From contig NZ_AULQ01000005.1 in NCBI RefSeq assembly GCF_000422365.1, forward strand, positions 1 through 64,000: a stretch of DNA of 64,000 nucleotides, in the 5' to 3' direction. Below the pieces are notes generated by a model. That model saw only the letters and a list, made by a program, of their open reading frames with translations. It was not told the DNA's origin and made no database searches. The position numbers and the translations under genes are program-made. Positions within the stretch are counted from its first letter, which is position 1; the number at the start of each line of letters is the position of its first letter. Source of the stretch: Mesoflavibacter zeaxanthinifaciens DSM 18436 (GTDB lineage Bacteria; Bacteroidota; Bacteroidia; Flavobacteriales; Flavobacteriaceae). Shown here one piece after another: positions 1 to 8,652 of this stretch.

Positions 1-941
1 AACGTAAAGCTTGAATCGTCTGCTGGTAATACATTTAATACAAATGTGCTTGTTGCTGGACATTGGGTTGCTGTAGTGTACTCTACCGTATAACTTGTTC
101 CTGGAGTTGCCATCGTTACTTCTCCTGTTGATGGATTGATTTGTACAGTATCGCCTGCTGGTGCTGCTGGGTTAAACGTATACGTCCCGCCTGGCATCGC
201 TACTGTATCTACAGTTCCTCCATCACAATTCGGTATCATTGTAAAGCTTGGATCATCTTCTGTTAACGTTGTAACAGTTTGCGTGCTTACTTCTGGACAT
301 GGTCCTGCGGTGGTATATTCTATCGTATATGTTGTACCGTAATCGCCACCTGTTACTTCTCCTGTTGATGCATCTATTACCACCCCAGCGCCTGGATCTG
401 GATTTAACACAAACGTTCCGCCTACATCTCCTGTTATTGCTACTGTTGCGCCATCACAAGTCGCTGTTGCCGTAAAACTTGGGTCTTCTAATGGATATAC
501 TGTTACATCTACTGTTGTCGATGCTGGACAAGTACCGTTTGTAGTATGTTCTACTGTATAGGTTGCGCCTGATGTACCGTTTGTAATCGTTCCTGTGCCT
601 GAATCTATTAGCGCTCCGTCGCCTGGTAATGGATTAAAAGCATAGGTTCCGCCTGATGATACTGAACTATCTACTACAGCTCCATCACACGTTGGTTGCA
701 TCGTGAAAGTTGGATCATCTGTTGTTAATACTGTAAAGTTTACTGTAGTTGTCGTTGGACATGTACCTGTTGTTGTATAAGTTACGGTATGTGTGGATCC
801 GGATGAAGCGCCTGTTACTGTGCCTGTTGCTGAATCTATCGTTGCTCCCGTTGTGGTTAATGCAAAGGTTCCGCCTGGTGTTACGACATTACTCATTACT
901 GCGCCATCACACGTTGGTGTCGCTGTAAAACTTGAATCGTC
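1..941 (-). repeat. Tandem ~77-residue protein repeats in the adhesin-like gene
   Basis: Four complete units begin at 941, 719, 488 and 257 (minus sense) and a fifth begins at 20, giving lengths of 222, 231, 231 and 237 bases, all multiples of three. Each starts with an Asp/Glu-Asp pair followed by a Ser/Pro-x-Phe-Thr stretch and CDG, then GGT(Y/F), a TG-x-(V/I)T turn, (H/Y)TV-x-(Y/H)TT and a Cys-Pro near the end. The units share a protein plan but have drifted in DNA, so they are not recent exact copies. The array continues beyond the left edge. Confidence 0.85.
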
Positions 942-3251
942 ATTGGCATTTACTATTAAATTAAATAATGGCATCGCTGTTGCACTATAACACGTCGCAT
1001 CTCCCGCTGCCTCTATTCTTACATAGATTGGCTCGTTTGGTCCGCCTACATAAGGACTCGTTAATGCGTTTGTGTCTGAATCTGCTTCTGCAAAACTATT
1101 ATGATACGTCACTACATAATCTGACGCTGGCTGTGTCCCTAATATTAATAGCGTCTGACTCTCTAAATCAAATGGCTCTACACCATCATTACTCGGATCA
1201 TCACAAACTACCATATCTGTCGCTGGATTGATTGATAAGGAATAAATATCTAAAGTAAAACTATCAGTACCTACACAACTTTCAGAAGCACTATCTTCTA
1301 TTCTTACAAATATAGTTTCTGGGTAAGGACCTGAAGTTATATAATTATCGGGCGTCGTAATTGGATTAGTATCATTTTGAGCATCTGTTAAAGAATTATG
1401 ATAACTAACATTAACCAAAGAAGCATCTTGAGTACCAATAGCTTCAGCATCATTAACCGTTAAATCAAATGTTTCATCTGAAGAAAACACATCACATTGT
1501 ATTAAGTCTATTGTATTTTCAACAGTAGGGCTAGGTAAAAATTCAATATAAATAGAATCTGAAGTTTGACAAGAAGCTGAATACACAATATCTACACTAT
1601 AATTTCCTTCTTGATAAACATCTATACTTGGTCCTGTTTCTCCTGCTATAGGATTTCCTTCAAAATACCAAGTATGCGTAGCTGTCGTTAGTCCTGTATC
1701 CAATGTTATAGGATTTCCATCACAAATTGCAGTACCTGCATCAATTGTTACATCATCACCTAAATCTCCTCCTAGGTCAAAAGAACCTGCTCCTAAAAAT
1801 ACAGCAGCATTATATGCACTATCAAACGCGTCTGCAATAACTAATTTAATACGATAATTATTGTTAGGTGTTACGTTTGAAAAAGCCGTCATTGATCTAG
1901 TGTAGCCTCTAAAGTCAATAGGGTCATTATTTAGAGGTTCTCCACCTGGGCCATAATAAGAATCAAAATATCCTGGGTTTACAGATGGGCATCCACCATT
2001 ATAAGTATTATCACGAACTGTAAATACAGATACAACATCTGTTGTACCTGGTACTAATGCAAGATTAGTAGTTACTCCAGTAGTCAAATCTGTTAGTAAG
2101 AAAGCGAATGCATCAGTAAAACTACATTGGAAACCACCATATTCTTCTGACGCAAATAAAAAGTCAAAGCTTATTGAATTAGCAATAGGTACGAAATCAA
2201 ATTGGATAAAACTAGCATCATTTGAATCATTCGCATTTAAAGCAGGAATTGCATTTTCCAAATCGGCATCTCCTGGCCATCCACCACTACTTTGCGTACC
2301 GGTTTCTGGTCCTTCTGCTTCCATTGCATCTCCTGAATTTAAAACAATACCAGACTCAAATGGAAACGCACCAGGTATAGCAGAAAAATAACCTATTCCG
2401 TTTTCTTGACCATAATTTGATCCTGTACTCCAGTTAATGTTTGATACTGCAGCACAAGGACTATCTATTAACACATCTGTAACTAATTGGTCTACGGTAT
2501 AAGTTGTTTGATCTACATCTATATATGGACTAAGTACTTCTACTGTAACGGATGTTGAAGCAGAACATCCTGTTGGATTTGTATCTGTTACTGTAAGCGT
2601 AGCTGTAAAAGTCCCAAGGTTATTATATGTATGACTAACTGATTGTCCTGAAGCTACACCTGCATCTCCAAAATTCCAGTTATAAGTAGCACCAGTACCA
2701 TCATCTTCAAACGTTGCACTTCCATCAAACAACACTGTACCTCCTAATGGTATTTGAATAACACCAGTTCCATCTGCAACAGGATCTGTTGAATCTATAC
2801 TAGGCGTTATAGTTTGACAAGATTGTAAGCATGAAATATTTGCTGCCCATCCTAAAGTGTTAGCTCCACTATCTGAAGTAAACTGAATAGTAATACAACC
2901 TGTAGTACTAGTTGGAGAGGCAGAAATAGTACCTGGGTTATTTGCAGCTCCTCCACCAGAATAACTACCTATTACTGGCGCTGTAATATCGTCTCCATCA
3001 TAAATAGTCATGACGTCTAAACTAACCTGAGTACTAAATAAAGTAAAGTCTAATTGAATAAATTGTTCTGGTCCATCTGGACATATAGTTATAACAAAAT
3101 CCTCATCATCTGCATAGTTAGATGAAGGTCCTCCAGAATCATAAAAAACACCCGAACATTGGTTAAATGTTCCGTTTTGCATATTAATGTCTTGTGCCCA
3201 TCCTAAGATTACCAAGAAAAAAGAGAATAACGATAGTAAAAATTTCTTCAT
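1..3251 (-). CDS. Giant secreted modular adhesin-like protein, 3' end outside window (partial)
   Basis: The reading frame opens at an ATG at 3251 and stays open to the left edge (about 1083 codons), so the C-terminus is missing. The N-terminus is a signal peptide ending near GWAQ (residue ~19). In order I see a CUB-like domain (~20-140), a PKD-like domain (~148-245; core YNWNFGD and SHTY), a region resembling choice-of-anchor L (~254-484; starts DQLVTDVL), an Ig-like stretch (~497-574), two ~90-residue flavobacterial repeats with the YHNS...VRIE pattern (~577-770), then at least four ~77-residue repeats opening DDPSFT/CDG. Proteins of this build are usually type IX secretion substrates with a C-terminal sorting domain; that end cannot be seen here, so secretion route and an adhesion or gliding role are inferred. 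The gene is divergent from the MscS gene. Base composition changes near 1250 (see findings). Confidence 0.85.
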   Translation of the reverse strand, partial: MKKFLLSLFSFFLVILGWAQDINMQNGTFNQCSGVFYDSGGPSSNYADDEDFVITICPDGPEQFIQLDFTLFSTQVSLDVMTIYDGDDITAPVIGSYSGGGAANNPGTISASPTSTTGCITIQFTSDSGANTLGWAANISCLQSCQTITPSIDSTDPVADGTGVIQIPLGGTVLFDGSATFEDDGTGATYNWNFGDAGVASGQSVSHTYNNLGTFTATLTVTDTNPTGCSASTSVTVEVLSPYIDVDQTTYTVDQLVTDVLIDSPCAAVSNINWSTGSNYGQENGIGYFSAIPGAFPFESGIVLNSGDAMEAEGPETGTQSSGGWPGDADLENAIPALNANDSNDASFIQFDFVPIANSISFDFLFASEEYGGFQCSFTDAFAFLLTDLTTGVTTNLALVPGTTDVVSVFTVRDNTYNGGCPSVNPGYFDSYYGPGGEPLNNDPIDFRGYTRSMTAFSNVTPNNNYRIKLVIADAFDSAYNAAVFLGAGSFDLGGDLGDDVTIDAGTAICDGNPITLDTGLTTATHTWYFEGNPIAGETGPSIDVYQEGNYSVDIVYSASCQTSDSIYIEFLPSPTVENTIDLIQCDVFSSDETFDLTVNDAEAIGTQDASLVNVSYHNSLTDAQNDTNPITTPDNYITSGPYPETIFVRIEDSASESCVGTDSFTLDIYSLSINPATDMVVCDDPSNDGVEPFDLESQTLLILGTQPASDYVVTYHNSFAEADSDTNALTSPYVGGPNEPIYVRIEAAGDATCYSATAMPLFNLIVNANDDSSFTATPTCDGAVMSNVVTPGGTFALTTTGATIDSATGTVTGASSGSTHTVTYTTTGTCPTTTTVNFTVLTTDDPTFTMQPTCDGAVVDSSVSSGGTYAFNPLPGDGALIDSGTGTITNGTSGATYTVEHTTNGTCPASTTVDVTVYPLEDPSFTATATCDGATVAITGDVGGTFVLNPDPGAGVVIDASTGEVTGGDYGTTYTIEYTTAGPCPEVSTQTVTTLTEDDPSFTMIPNCDGGTVDTVAMPGGTYTFNPAAPAGDTVQINPSTGEVTMATPGTSYTVEYTTATQCPATSTFVLNVLPADDSSFT

Positions 3252-3411
3252 GCTTACTGTAAAGAATTTGTTAAAAATGTGCTTGAATTTACGACATCGC
3301 ATAAATTTTGCCTAATAAATCTGATAATTTAACTATTTCATCGATAAAAATCGCTTTTTAACTATTTGAATAGTTTTATCAAATATAAAACAAGTTAGAG
3401 CAATAAATTCC

Positions 3412-3419
3412 TAACTTTG
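3412..3419 (+). promoter_or_regulatory. Candidate -7 element for the MscS-type gene
   Basis: TAACTTTG matches the Bacteroidota -7 consensus TAnnTTTG and lies 31 bases before the ATG at 3451. I see no convincing TTTG at the -33 position, so this is only a partial match. The rest of the 3252-3450 divergent gap shows no other clear element. Confidence 0.4.
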
Positions 3420-3450
3420 AATTTAAAGTTAAACAATTAAAATTTTATTT

Positions 3451-4260
3451 ATGAAAGAAGAATGGATTGATACAGGTATTAAGTACGCTACTGATTATGG
3501 ATTAAGAATAATCGCAGCAATTATTATCTGGGTTGTAGGGTCATGGATTATTAAAAAACTTCTAAGCTCTACTAAAAAATTTATGGAAAAAAGAGAGTAT
3601 GACGAAAGCTTAAAAAAGTTTCTTGTAAATTTTTTAGGTTGGGTTTTAAAAATCTTGTTAATCCTAGCTATTCTATCTAAATTAGGTGTAGAAACTACTT
3701 CTTTTGCTGCAATTTTAGCAGCTGCTGGTTTAGCTGTAGGTATGGCTTTACAAGGATCTTTAGGCAACTTTGCTGGAGGTGTTTTATTAATGATTTTTAA
3801 ACCAATTAAAATTGGTGATTTAATTGAAGCACAAGGTGAAATAGGTGTTGTAAAAGAAATCGAAATATTTACAACTAAACTTACTGGATTATCTAACAAA
3901 GAAATTATCATCCCAAACGGTGCATTATCTAATGGAAACATTGTTAATTACACTACAGAAGGAACAAGACGTGTAGATTTAGTTTTTGGAGTTGGTTATG
4001 ATTCTGACATTAAAAAAACTAAAGAGGTTTTAATGAAAGTTATTACTGATAACCCGAAGGTTTTACAAGAACCAGCTCCTACAGTTAATGTTTTAGAATT
4101 AGCAGATAGCTCTGTAAATTTTGCTGTAAGACCTTGGTGTAAGACTGAACATTACTGGGATGTATATTTTGAAACTATGGAAAACACTAAAGAAGCACTA
4201 GATGCTGCTGGTATAGAAATACCATATCCACATCAAGTAGAAATACACAAAGAAAATTAA
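3451..4260 (+). CDS. Small-conductance mechanosensitive channel, MscS family
   Basis: At 269 residues this is the compact MscS type. It opens a pore in the inner membrane when membrane tension rises, releasing solutes on osmotic downshock. Three membrane segments are visible at about 14-36, 62-84 and 88-118. The third carries the family pore-helix signature GLAVGMALQGSLGNFAGG, followed by the start of the cytoplasmic beta domain (KPIKIGDLIE) and the IPNG motif typical of MscS. The gene stands alone on the plus strand. Its stop codon at 4260 directly abuts the stop codon of the oppositely oriented tsaB at 4261, leaving no room for a terminator. Confidence 0.95.
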   Translation: MKEEWIDTGIKYATDYGLRIIAAIIIWVVGSWIIKKLLSSTKKFMEKREYDESLKKFLVNFLGWVLKILLILAILSKLGVETTSFAAILAAAGLAVGMALQGSLGNFAGGVLLMIFKPIKIGDLIEAQGEIGVVKEIEIFTTKLTGLSNKEIIIPNGALSNGNIVNYTTEGTRRVDLVFGVGYDSDIKKTKEVLMKVITDNPKVLQEPAPTVNVLELADSSVNFAVRPWCKTEHYWDVYFETMENTKEALDAAGIEIPYPHQVEIHKEN

Positions 4261-4932
4261 TTACTTTTTTGATTTTAAAGCAATAAAATCTTTTAAATAA
4301 AAAGGCTCAAAATAAGCAACATCTTGTATGTTGCTTTTTTTATAGGCTTCAAAAGACAATGCACTCATTTCATTTGCAGAAGGTAGTTTTTCTTCTATAA
4401 AAACTGCCTTTTCACTTTTAATTAAATCCATTGTCTTTTTTACACCGTTTCCTATAAAGTAAACTTTATTCGCTTTTAAATATTCTGAAAAAGAATTTTC
4501 ATCTAAAACTTGAGCTTCAATAGCTCTTACTTCTTGATAATCTGAATTGAAAATTGCTGAATATACTTCTAAGCGTCTTGCATCTAACATTGGTACAATT
4601 AAGCCGCTTTCAGCTTCAACTTGATGTGCTAAAGCCTCTAAAGTAGATACTGCAATTAAAGGTACATCTAAAGCAAAACATAATCCTTTTGCTGCTGATA
4701 CACCAATACGCAAACCTGTATAAGAACCTGGTCCTTTACTAACCGCAACTGCATCTAATTGTTGCTTTTCGATTTGTGCTTCTTTTAAAACTTCATTTAT
4801 ATAAACATGAAGCTTTTCTGCATGACTATAACCGTTGTCATAGTCTTCTTTTAAAGCTATAGTTTTACCGTCTTTTGCAACAGAAACAGAACAGTTTGTT
4901 GTTGCAGTTTCTATATTTAAAATGTATGCCAA
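4261..4932 (-). CDS. tsaB: tRNA threonylcarbamoyladenosine biosynthesis protein TsaB
   Basis: TsaB is the inactive ASKHA-fold partner of TsaD and helps form t6A at position 37 of ANN-decoding tRNAs. The N-terminus NIETATTNCSV and the motif SKGPGSYTGLRIG (about 64-76) are characteristic, and the length of 223 is normal. The start must be the TTG at 4932-4930: an in-frame TAA lies 12 bases upstream, and this TTG gives the standard N-terminus. It begins 4 bases after the stop of the TolC-like gene, so it is probably the last gene of the efflux operon, a pairing with no obvious functional link. It abuts the MscS gene tail to tail with no gap. Confidence 0.93.
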   Translation of the reverse strand: MAYILNIETATTNCSVSVAKDGKTIALKEDYDNGYSHAEKLHVYINEVLKEAQIEKQQLDAVAVSKGPGSYTGLRIGVSAAKGLCFALDVPLIAVSTLEALAHQVEAESGLIVPMLDARRLEVYSAIFNSDYQEVRAIEAQVLDENSFSEYLKANKVYFIGNGVKKTMDLIKSEKAVFIEEKLPSANEMSALSFEAYKKSNIQDVAYFEPFYLKDFIALKSKK

Positions 4933-4936
4933 AGTA

Positions 4937-6277
4937 TTACTGAGTTATTGGTTTACCAAGGTAGAAATCTAACACTTTTGTTTTAAAAATAAAATCGTAT
5001 TTAGCATTAATTAAAGATGATTCTGCATTGACCAATCTTAATCTTGATTGCTCTAGATCAAAAGCATTCATTGCTCCAATATCATATCTTTCTTGTGAGT
5101 TTTGGAAAGCAATTTGTTGAGATTGCAAACTAGACTTTGCAGCTTCATAAGCTCTTAAAGCAGCTTTAGCGTCTGTAAAAGCGCGTTGTACATTTGCTTC
5201 TACATCTAACTTAGCTTGTTTAAGATTAAGCTGAGCATTTTCTTCTTGAATTTTTGCTTTAGCAACATTGGTTTTATTTTGAAACTGAGAAAATATTGGA
5301 ACACTTACATTTAGTGAGAATCTATGTCCTTTTTGGTTATTTAACTGATTGAAAAATGAATCTTCTGTGTCTATAAGATTTGTAAAAAAGACATTAGATC
5401 CAAATGCATAGTTAAATGAAACTGTTGGTAAATATCCACTCTTAGATATTTCTGTATTTAAAGCAGAGTTTTCAATGTTTTTTTGAGCTACTTTAATTTC
5501 GTATCTATTATCAAGAGCATAAGAAACAATAGGACTAGCGTTATTATACATTAACTCTGATGAAGGATTATCTAACTCTATAACTTCTACTTCAAAACCT
5601 TCATAAGGTAATTGTAATAATTGAGATAAAGAAAGTAATGCTAGCTCGTAATTATTTTCTGCAACTGTAACACTTTGTAAGTCGCTACTTAATGTTGCTT
5701 CTGCATCATAAACATTGGCTTGTGGTTGCACACCTGCATCTACTAAATCTCTTACTTGATCTAATTGTTTTTTACTAAAACTGTATTGCGCTTTAGCTAT
5801 TTCTAGATTTTCTATATTAAATAATACATTAAGATAAGCATTAACCACATTTAAAGAAATATCATCTTTAATTCTGTTAAGTTCTAACTTTGATGTTTCT
5901 AAATTTAATTGAGATTGTTTGTAAAGATTTGTTAATCTAAATCCATTAAAAACAGTTTGATTTAAACTAATCGATGCGTTAGTTGAGTTATCTGTACGGT
6001 CTACAAATTGACCAGGAAACAACTCTCTGTTACCTAATGACAATGTATGCCCAACAAAACCACTTACGCTTGGTAAAAACTGTCCTTTTGCAGCATCTAT
6101 ATTTTGCTCGTTATTTAATATTGAATTTTCTCCTTGTAAAATGGTTATGTTATTTTCAAGCGCGTAATCTACACACTCTTGTAAACTCCATTTTTTTTGT
6201 TGTGCTGAAGCAGATAATCCTACTAACAGCAATCCTGCTAAGGTTAGTTGTTTTATCTTAGTTGTTACCTCCATCAT
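4937..6277 (-). CDS. TolC-family outer membrane efflux protein
   Basis: This is the outer membrane exit duct of a tripartite exporter. The 446-residue product starts with a signal peptide (cleavage after about residue 25, SASAQ) and has the two long coiled-coil repeats of the OEP family; the first begins WSLQECVDYALENN, and the second half shows the related SQERYDIGAMNAFDLEQSR pattern. The start overlaps the end of the adaptor gene by 20 bases (tandem ATG codons at 6277 and 6274), which implies translational coupling. The partners upstream are a MacA-like adaptor and MacB-like permeases. Confidence 0.92.
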   Translation of the reverse strand: MMEVTTKIKQLTLAGLLLVGLSASAQQKKWSLQECVDYALENNITILQGENSILNNEQNIDAAKGQFLPSVSGFVGHTLSLGNRELFPGQFVDRTDNSTNASISLNQTVFNGFRLTNLYKQSQLNLETSKLELNRIKDDISLNVVNAYLNVLFNIENLEIAKAQYSFSKKQLDQVRDLVDAGVQPQANVYDAEATLSSDLQSVTVAENNYELALLSLSQLLQLPYEGFEVEVIELDNPSSELMYNNASPIVSYALDNRYEIKVAQKNIENSALNTEISKSGYLPTVSFNYAFGSNVFFTNLIDTEDSFFNQLNNQKGHRFSLNVSVPIFSQFQNKTNVAKAKIQEENAQLNLKQAKLDVEANVQRAFTDAKAALRAYEAAKSSLQSQQIAFQNSQERYDIGAMNAFDLEQSRLRLVNAESSLINAKYDFIFKTKVLDFYLGKPITQ

Positions 6278-7379
6278 TATTATCTTTTGATGCTTTATTC
6301 CACACTTTTATTTTATCTCCTTCGCTTACACCTTCTGTAATTTCGATATTGATACCGTCTGATATACCAGTTTCTACATCTACTTTTTCAAAAGTGCCGT
6401 CTTCTTTTTGTTTTTCAACAAAAGGTTTTTCTGTTATTCTATCAAACTGAAGTAATGATTCTTTAATTGAAAGAATACTGTCTTTGCTTTCCATTTCTAT
6501 TTCTGCATTAGCACTATAACCTGCTCTAATTCTTGTAGATTGTTCTACATCTACATCTGCTTTAATAGTAAATTGAACTGCACCATTTTCTTCAATTCCT
6601 TTAGGTGCTACAAATGTTAAAGTTGCAGGGAAGTCTTTTTCGTTTAAAGCTCCTAAAACTACTTTTATCTTTTTGCCTTCTTCTATTTTACCAACTTCAG
6701 CTTCGTCTACTTTTCCTTCAAAAATCATTTTACTCATATCTGCAATAGTAGCAATAGTTGTACCTGCATTAAAGTTGTTACTTTGAATGACTTGGTCTCC
6801 TTCACGAATCGGGATTTCTAAAATTGTTCCTGCAATTTGTGCAGTAATGTTTGTATTTGCACTACTTCCGCCAGATAACGATCCGCGTTTTATGATTTGA
6901 TAATCGTTTAAAGCTTGGTTATAAGTTTCTTTAGCTTGGTTGTAAGACAGCTCGCTATTTTCAAAATCTTGTTTAGAAACTACTCCTTTTTCAAAAAGAG
7001 TTTTGTTTCTGTTGTACAGTGTTTCGGCATTATTCATAGATAATTTAGCTGATGCAATACGACTACTTGCACTTGCCAAATTTTGCTCGTTAGGAACGAC
7101 TCTAATTTTTGCAATTAAATCTCCTTTTTCTACGATATCTCCTTCTTCTACTAAAACTTTATCTACAATTCCTGAAATTTGAGGTTTTAACTCAATTTCT
7201 TCCTCTGGATTTAATTTTCCAGTTGCGACAACTTTAGTGTTAATTGAGGTATAAAATGGCTCTTCCACTTTAAACTCTTCAATAGCTTTAGAATTAGCGT
7301 TATTAAAATACTTTAAAACTACAGCTAGCAGTAATACTATTACTATGACGCTAATTAGGATTTTTGCTGTTTTACTCAT
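6258..7379 (-). CDS. Periplasmic adaptor of a MacAB-type exporter (HlyD/RND-MFP family)
   Basis: The 373-residue protein has one N-terminal membrane anchor (about 7-25), then a biotinyl-lipoyl-like half domain (ELKPQISGIVDKVLVEEGD), an alpha-helical hairpin with coiled-coil character (about 100-165), the second lipoyl half (AGTILEIPIREGDQV), and C-terminal beta domains. This matches MacA-like adaptors that join an inner membrane ABC permease to TolC. It ends inside the start of the TolC-like gene and lies 30 bases after the permease gene. The substrate cannot be read from the sequence. Confidence 0.92.
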   Translation of the reverse strand: MSKTAKILISVIVIVLLLAVVLKYFNNANSKAIEEFKVEEPFYTSINTKVVATGKLNPEEEIELKPQISGIVDKVLVEEGDIVEKGDLIAKIRVVPNEQNLASASSRIASAKLSMNNAETLYNRNKTLFEKGVVSKQDFENSELSYNQAKETYNQALNDYQIIKRGSLSGGSSANTNITAQIAGTILEIPIREGDQVIQSNNFNAGTTIATIADMSKMIFEGKVDEAEVGKIEEGKKIKVVLGALNEKDFPATLTFVAPKGIEENGAVQFTIKADVDVEQSTRIRAGYSANAEIEMESKDSILSIKESLLQFDRITEKPFVEKQKEDGTFEKVDVETGISDGINIEITEGVSEGDKIKVWNKASKDNNDGGNN

Positions 7380-7409
7380 TGTATTGATTATTTATTTTGA
7401 TTGTTTAGT

Positions 7410-8651
7410 TTATTCTTCTCTTAATGCTTCTATTGGTTTTATACTTGTGGCTTTAAATGCTGGTATTAGTCCTATTAATGTTCCTAAAACAACAAGTATA
7501 ATTAATGCTATAAATACGACTGCTATAGAGACCGAAGCATTTACAATAACAGCTTCATCACCTTGCCCAAAAGCTGCATCTAATGCAATTAATATCCAAC
7601 CTCCAGAAATAATCCCTAAAATTCCTGCAAATATGGTTAAGAAAACGGCTTCTACTAAAATTTGTCGTTTTATCTCAAAAGGTGTTGCCCCTAAAGCACG
7701 TCTTACACCAATTTCTTTGGTACGTTCTTTAACCGTAATTAGTAAAATATTTCCAATTGCAAAAACACCTGCAATTAATGTTGCTATACCTACAAACCAA
7801 GTTAAAAACTGCATACCAACTAAAAAGCCTGTTACTTTTTTAAACTCTTTACCTAAGTTAAAACTACCAAAAGCACGATTATCTTCTGGGTGAATTCTAT
7901 TAAGGTTACGCAGTAATAATTTTGCGTCTTGTTCTATTTGAGCGATATCATATTCTGGTTTACCAGTAATCATCATCCAACCAATTCTATCTCCTAAATT
8001 ATAGATTTGCTGAAATGTTGTAAATGGTATGTGCATATCACTGGTTGGTCCCATATTTACATTTCCGTTTTGGAACATACCAATCACTTTAAAATTCATG
8101 TCGTTTATTTGAACGTACTCGCCAATCATTTCAGCATCTTTTTCAAATAATTGTTTGTAGACTTCTTCTGAAATCACAACAACTTTTCTGTTGTTGTCAA
8201 TGTCATTTTGATTTATAAATCTACCATGAATTAGTTTTTTCTTCTGTACTTTATCTAATAAAGGATAATCTCCATTTAAACTAAATGTTCCTGATAAAAA
8301 ATTTCTAACAACTTGAGCTTGATTTTGATTACGAGGTACAACAAACTCAATACCTTCTACATTTTCTTCTACTTTTTTAGCGTCAGATAATTGTAATTGT
8401 ACTTGTCTTCCTTCTTGAAAACCTTTAAATGGTTTGCTTGTACTTTGTCCCCAAACAAATACACTGTTTGTAGCAAAGTCACCAAATAATCTGTTAAACG
8501 AATTTTCTAATCCGCGTGCAGCACCAAGTAACCCGATAAGGAGTAAAATTCCCCACCAAACACCAACCATGGTTAATATGGTACGAAGTTTATTTTTGCT
8601 TAAACTTTCGTACACTTCTTGCCAAGTATCTCTTTCGAATAAAAACTTCAT
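7410..8651 (-). CDS. ABC transporter permease, MacB/FtsX type (second permease)
   Basis: This 413-residue permease has an N-terminal membrane helix (about 20-40), a large periplasmic MacB-PCD domain, and three C-terminal helices with the FtsX-fold signature KERTKEIGVRRALGATP near 310-326. It lies 1 base after the upstream permease gene, so the two are co-translated and probably form a heterodimer served by the single ATPase encoded first in the operon. Such split MacB systems, with the ATPase on a separate protein, are common in Bacteroidota. Confidence 0.92.
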   Translation of the reverse strand: MKFLFERDTWQEVYESLSKNKLRTILTMVGVWWGILLLIGLLGAARGLENSFNRLFGDFATNSVFVWGQSTSKPFKGFQEGRQVQLQLSDAKKVEENVEGIEFVVPRNQNQAQVVRNFLSGTFSLNGDYPLLDKVQKKKLIHGRFINQNDIDNNRKVVVISEEVYKQLFEKDAEMIGEYVQINDMNFKVIGMFQNGNVNMGPTSDMHIPFTTFQQIYNLGDRIGWMMITGKPEYDIAQIEQDAKLLLRNLNRIHPEDNRAFGSFNLGKEFKKVTGFLVGMQFLTWFVGIATLIAGVFAIGNILLITVKERTKEIGVRRALGATPFEIKRQILVEAVFLTIFAGILGIISGGWILIALDAAFGQGDEAVIVNASVSIAVVFIALIILVVLGTLIGLIPAFKATSIKPIEALREE

Positions 8652-8652
8652 A

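Noticed and set aside
1-941. Regularly spaced repeats that could be taken for a CRISPR array.
   Set aside because: The units are 222-237 bases, always a multiple of three, coding and diverged; there are no short identical repeats with unique spacers.
136-1231. Several open plus-strand frames of 65-87 codons.
   Set aside because: They are antisense shadows of the repeat part of the adhesin-like gene, with low-complexity translations and no start context or domain.
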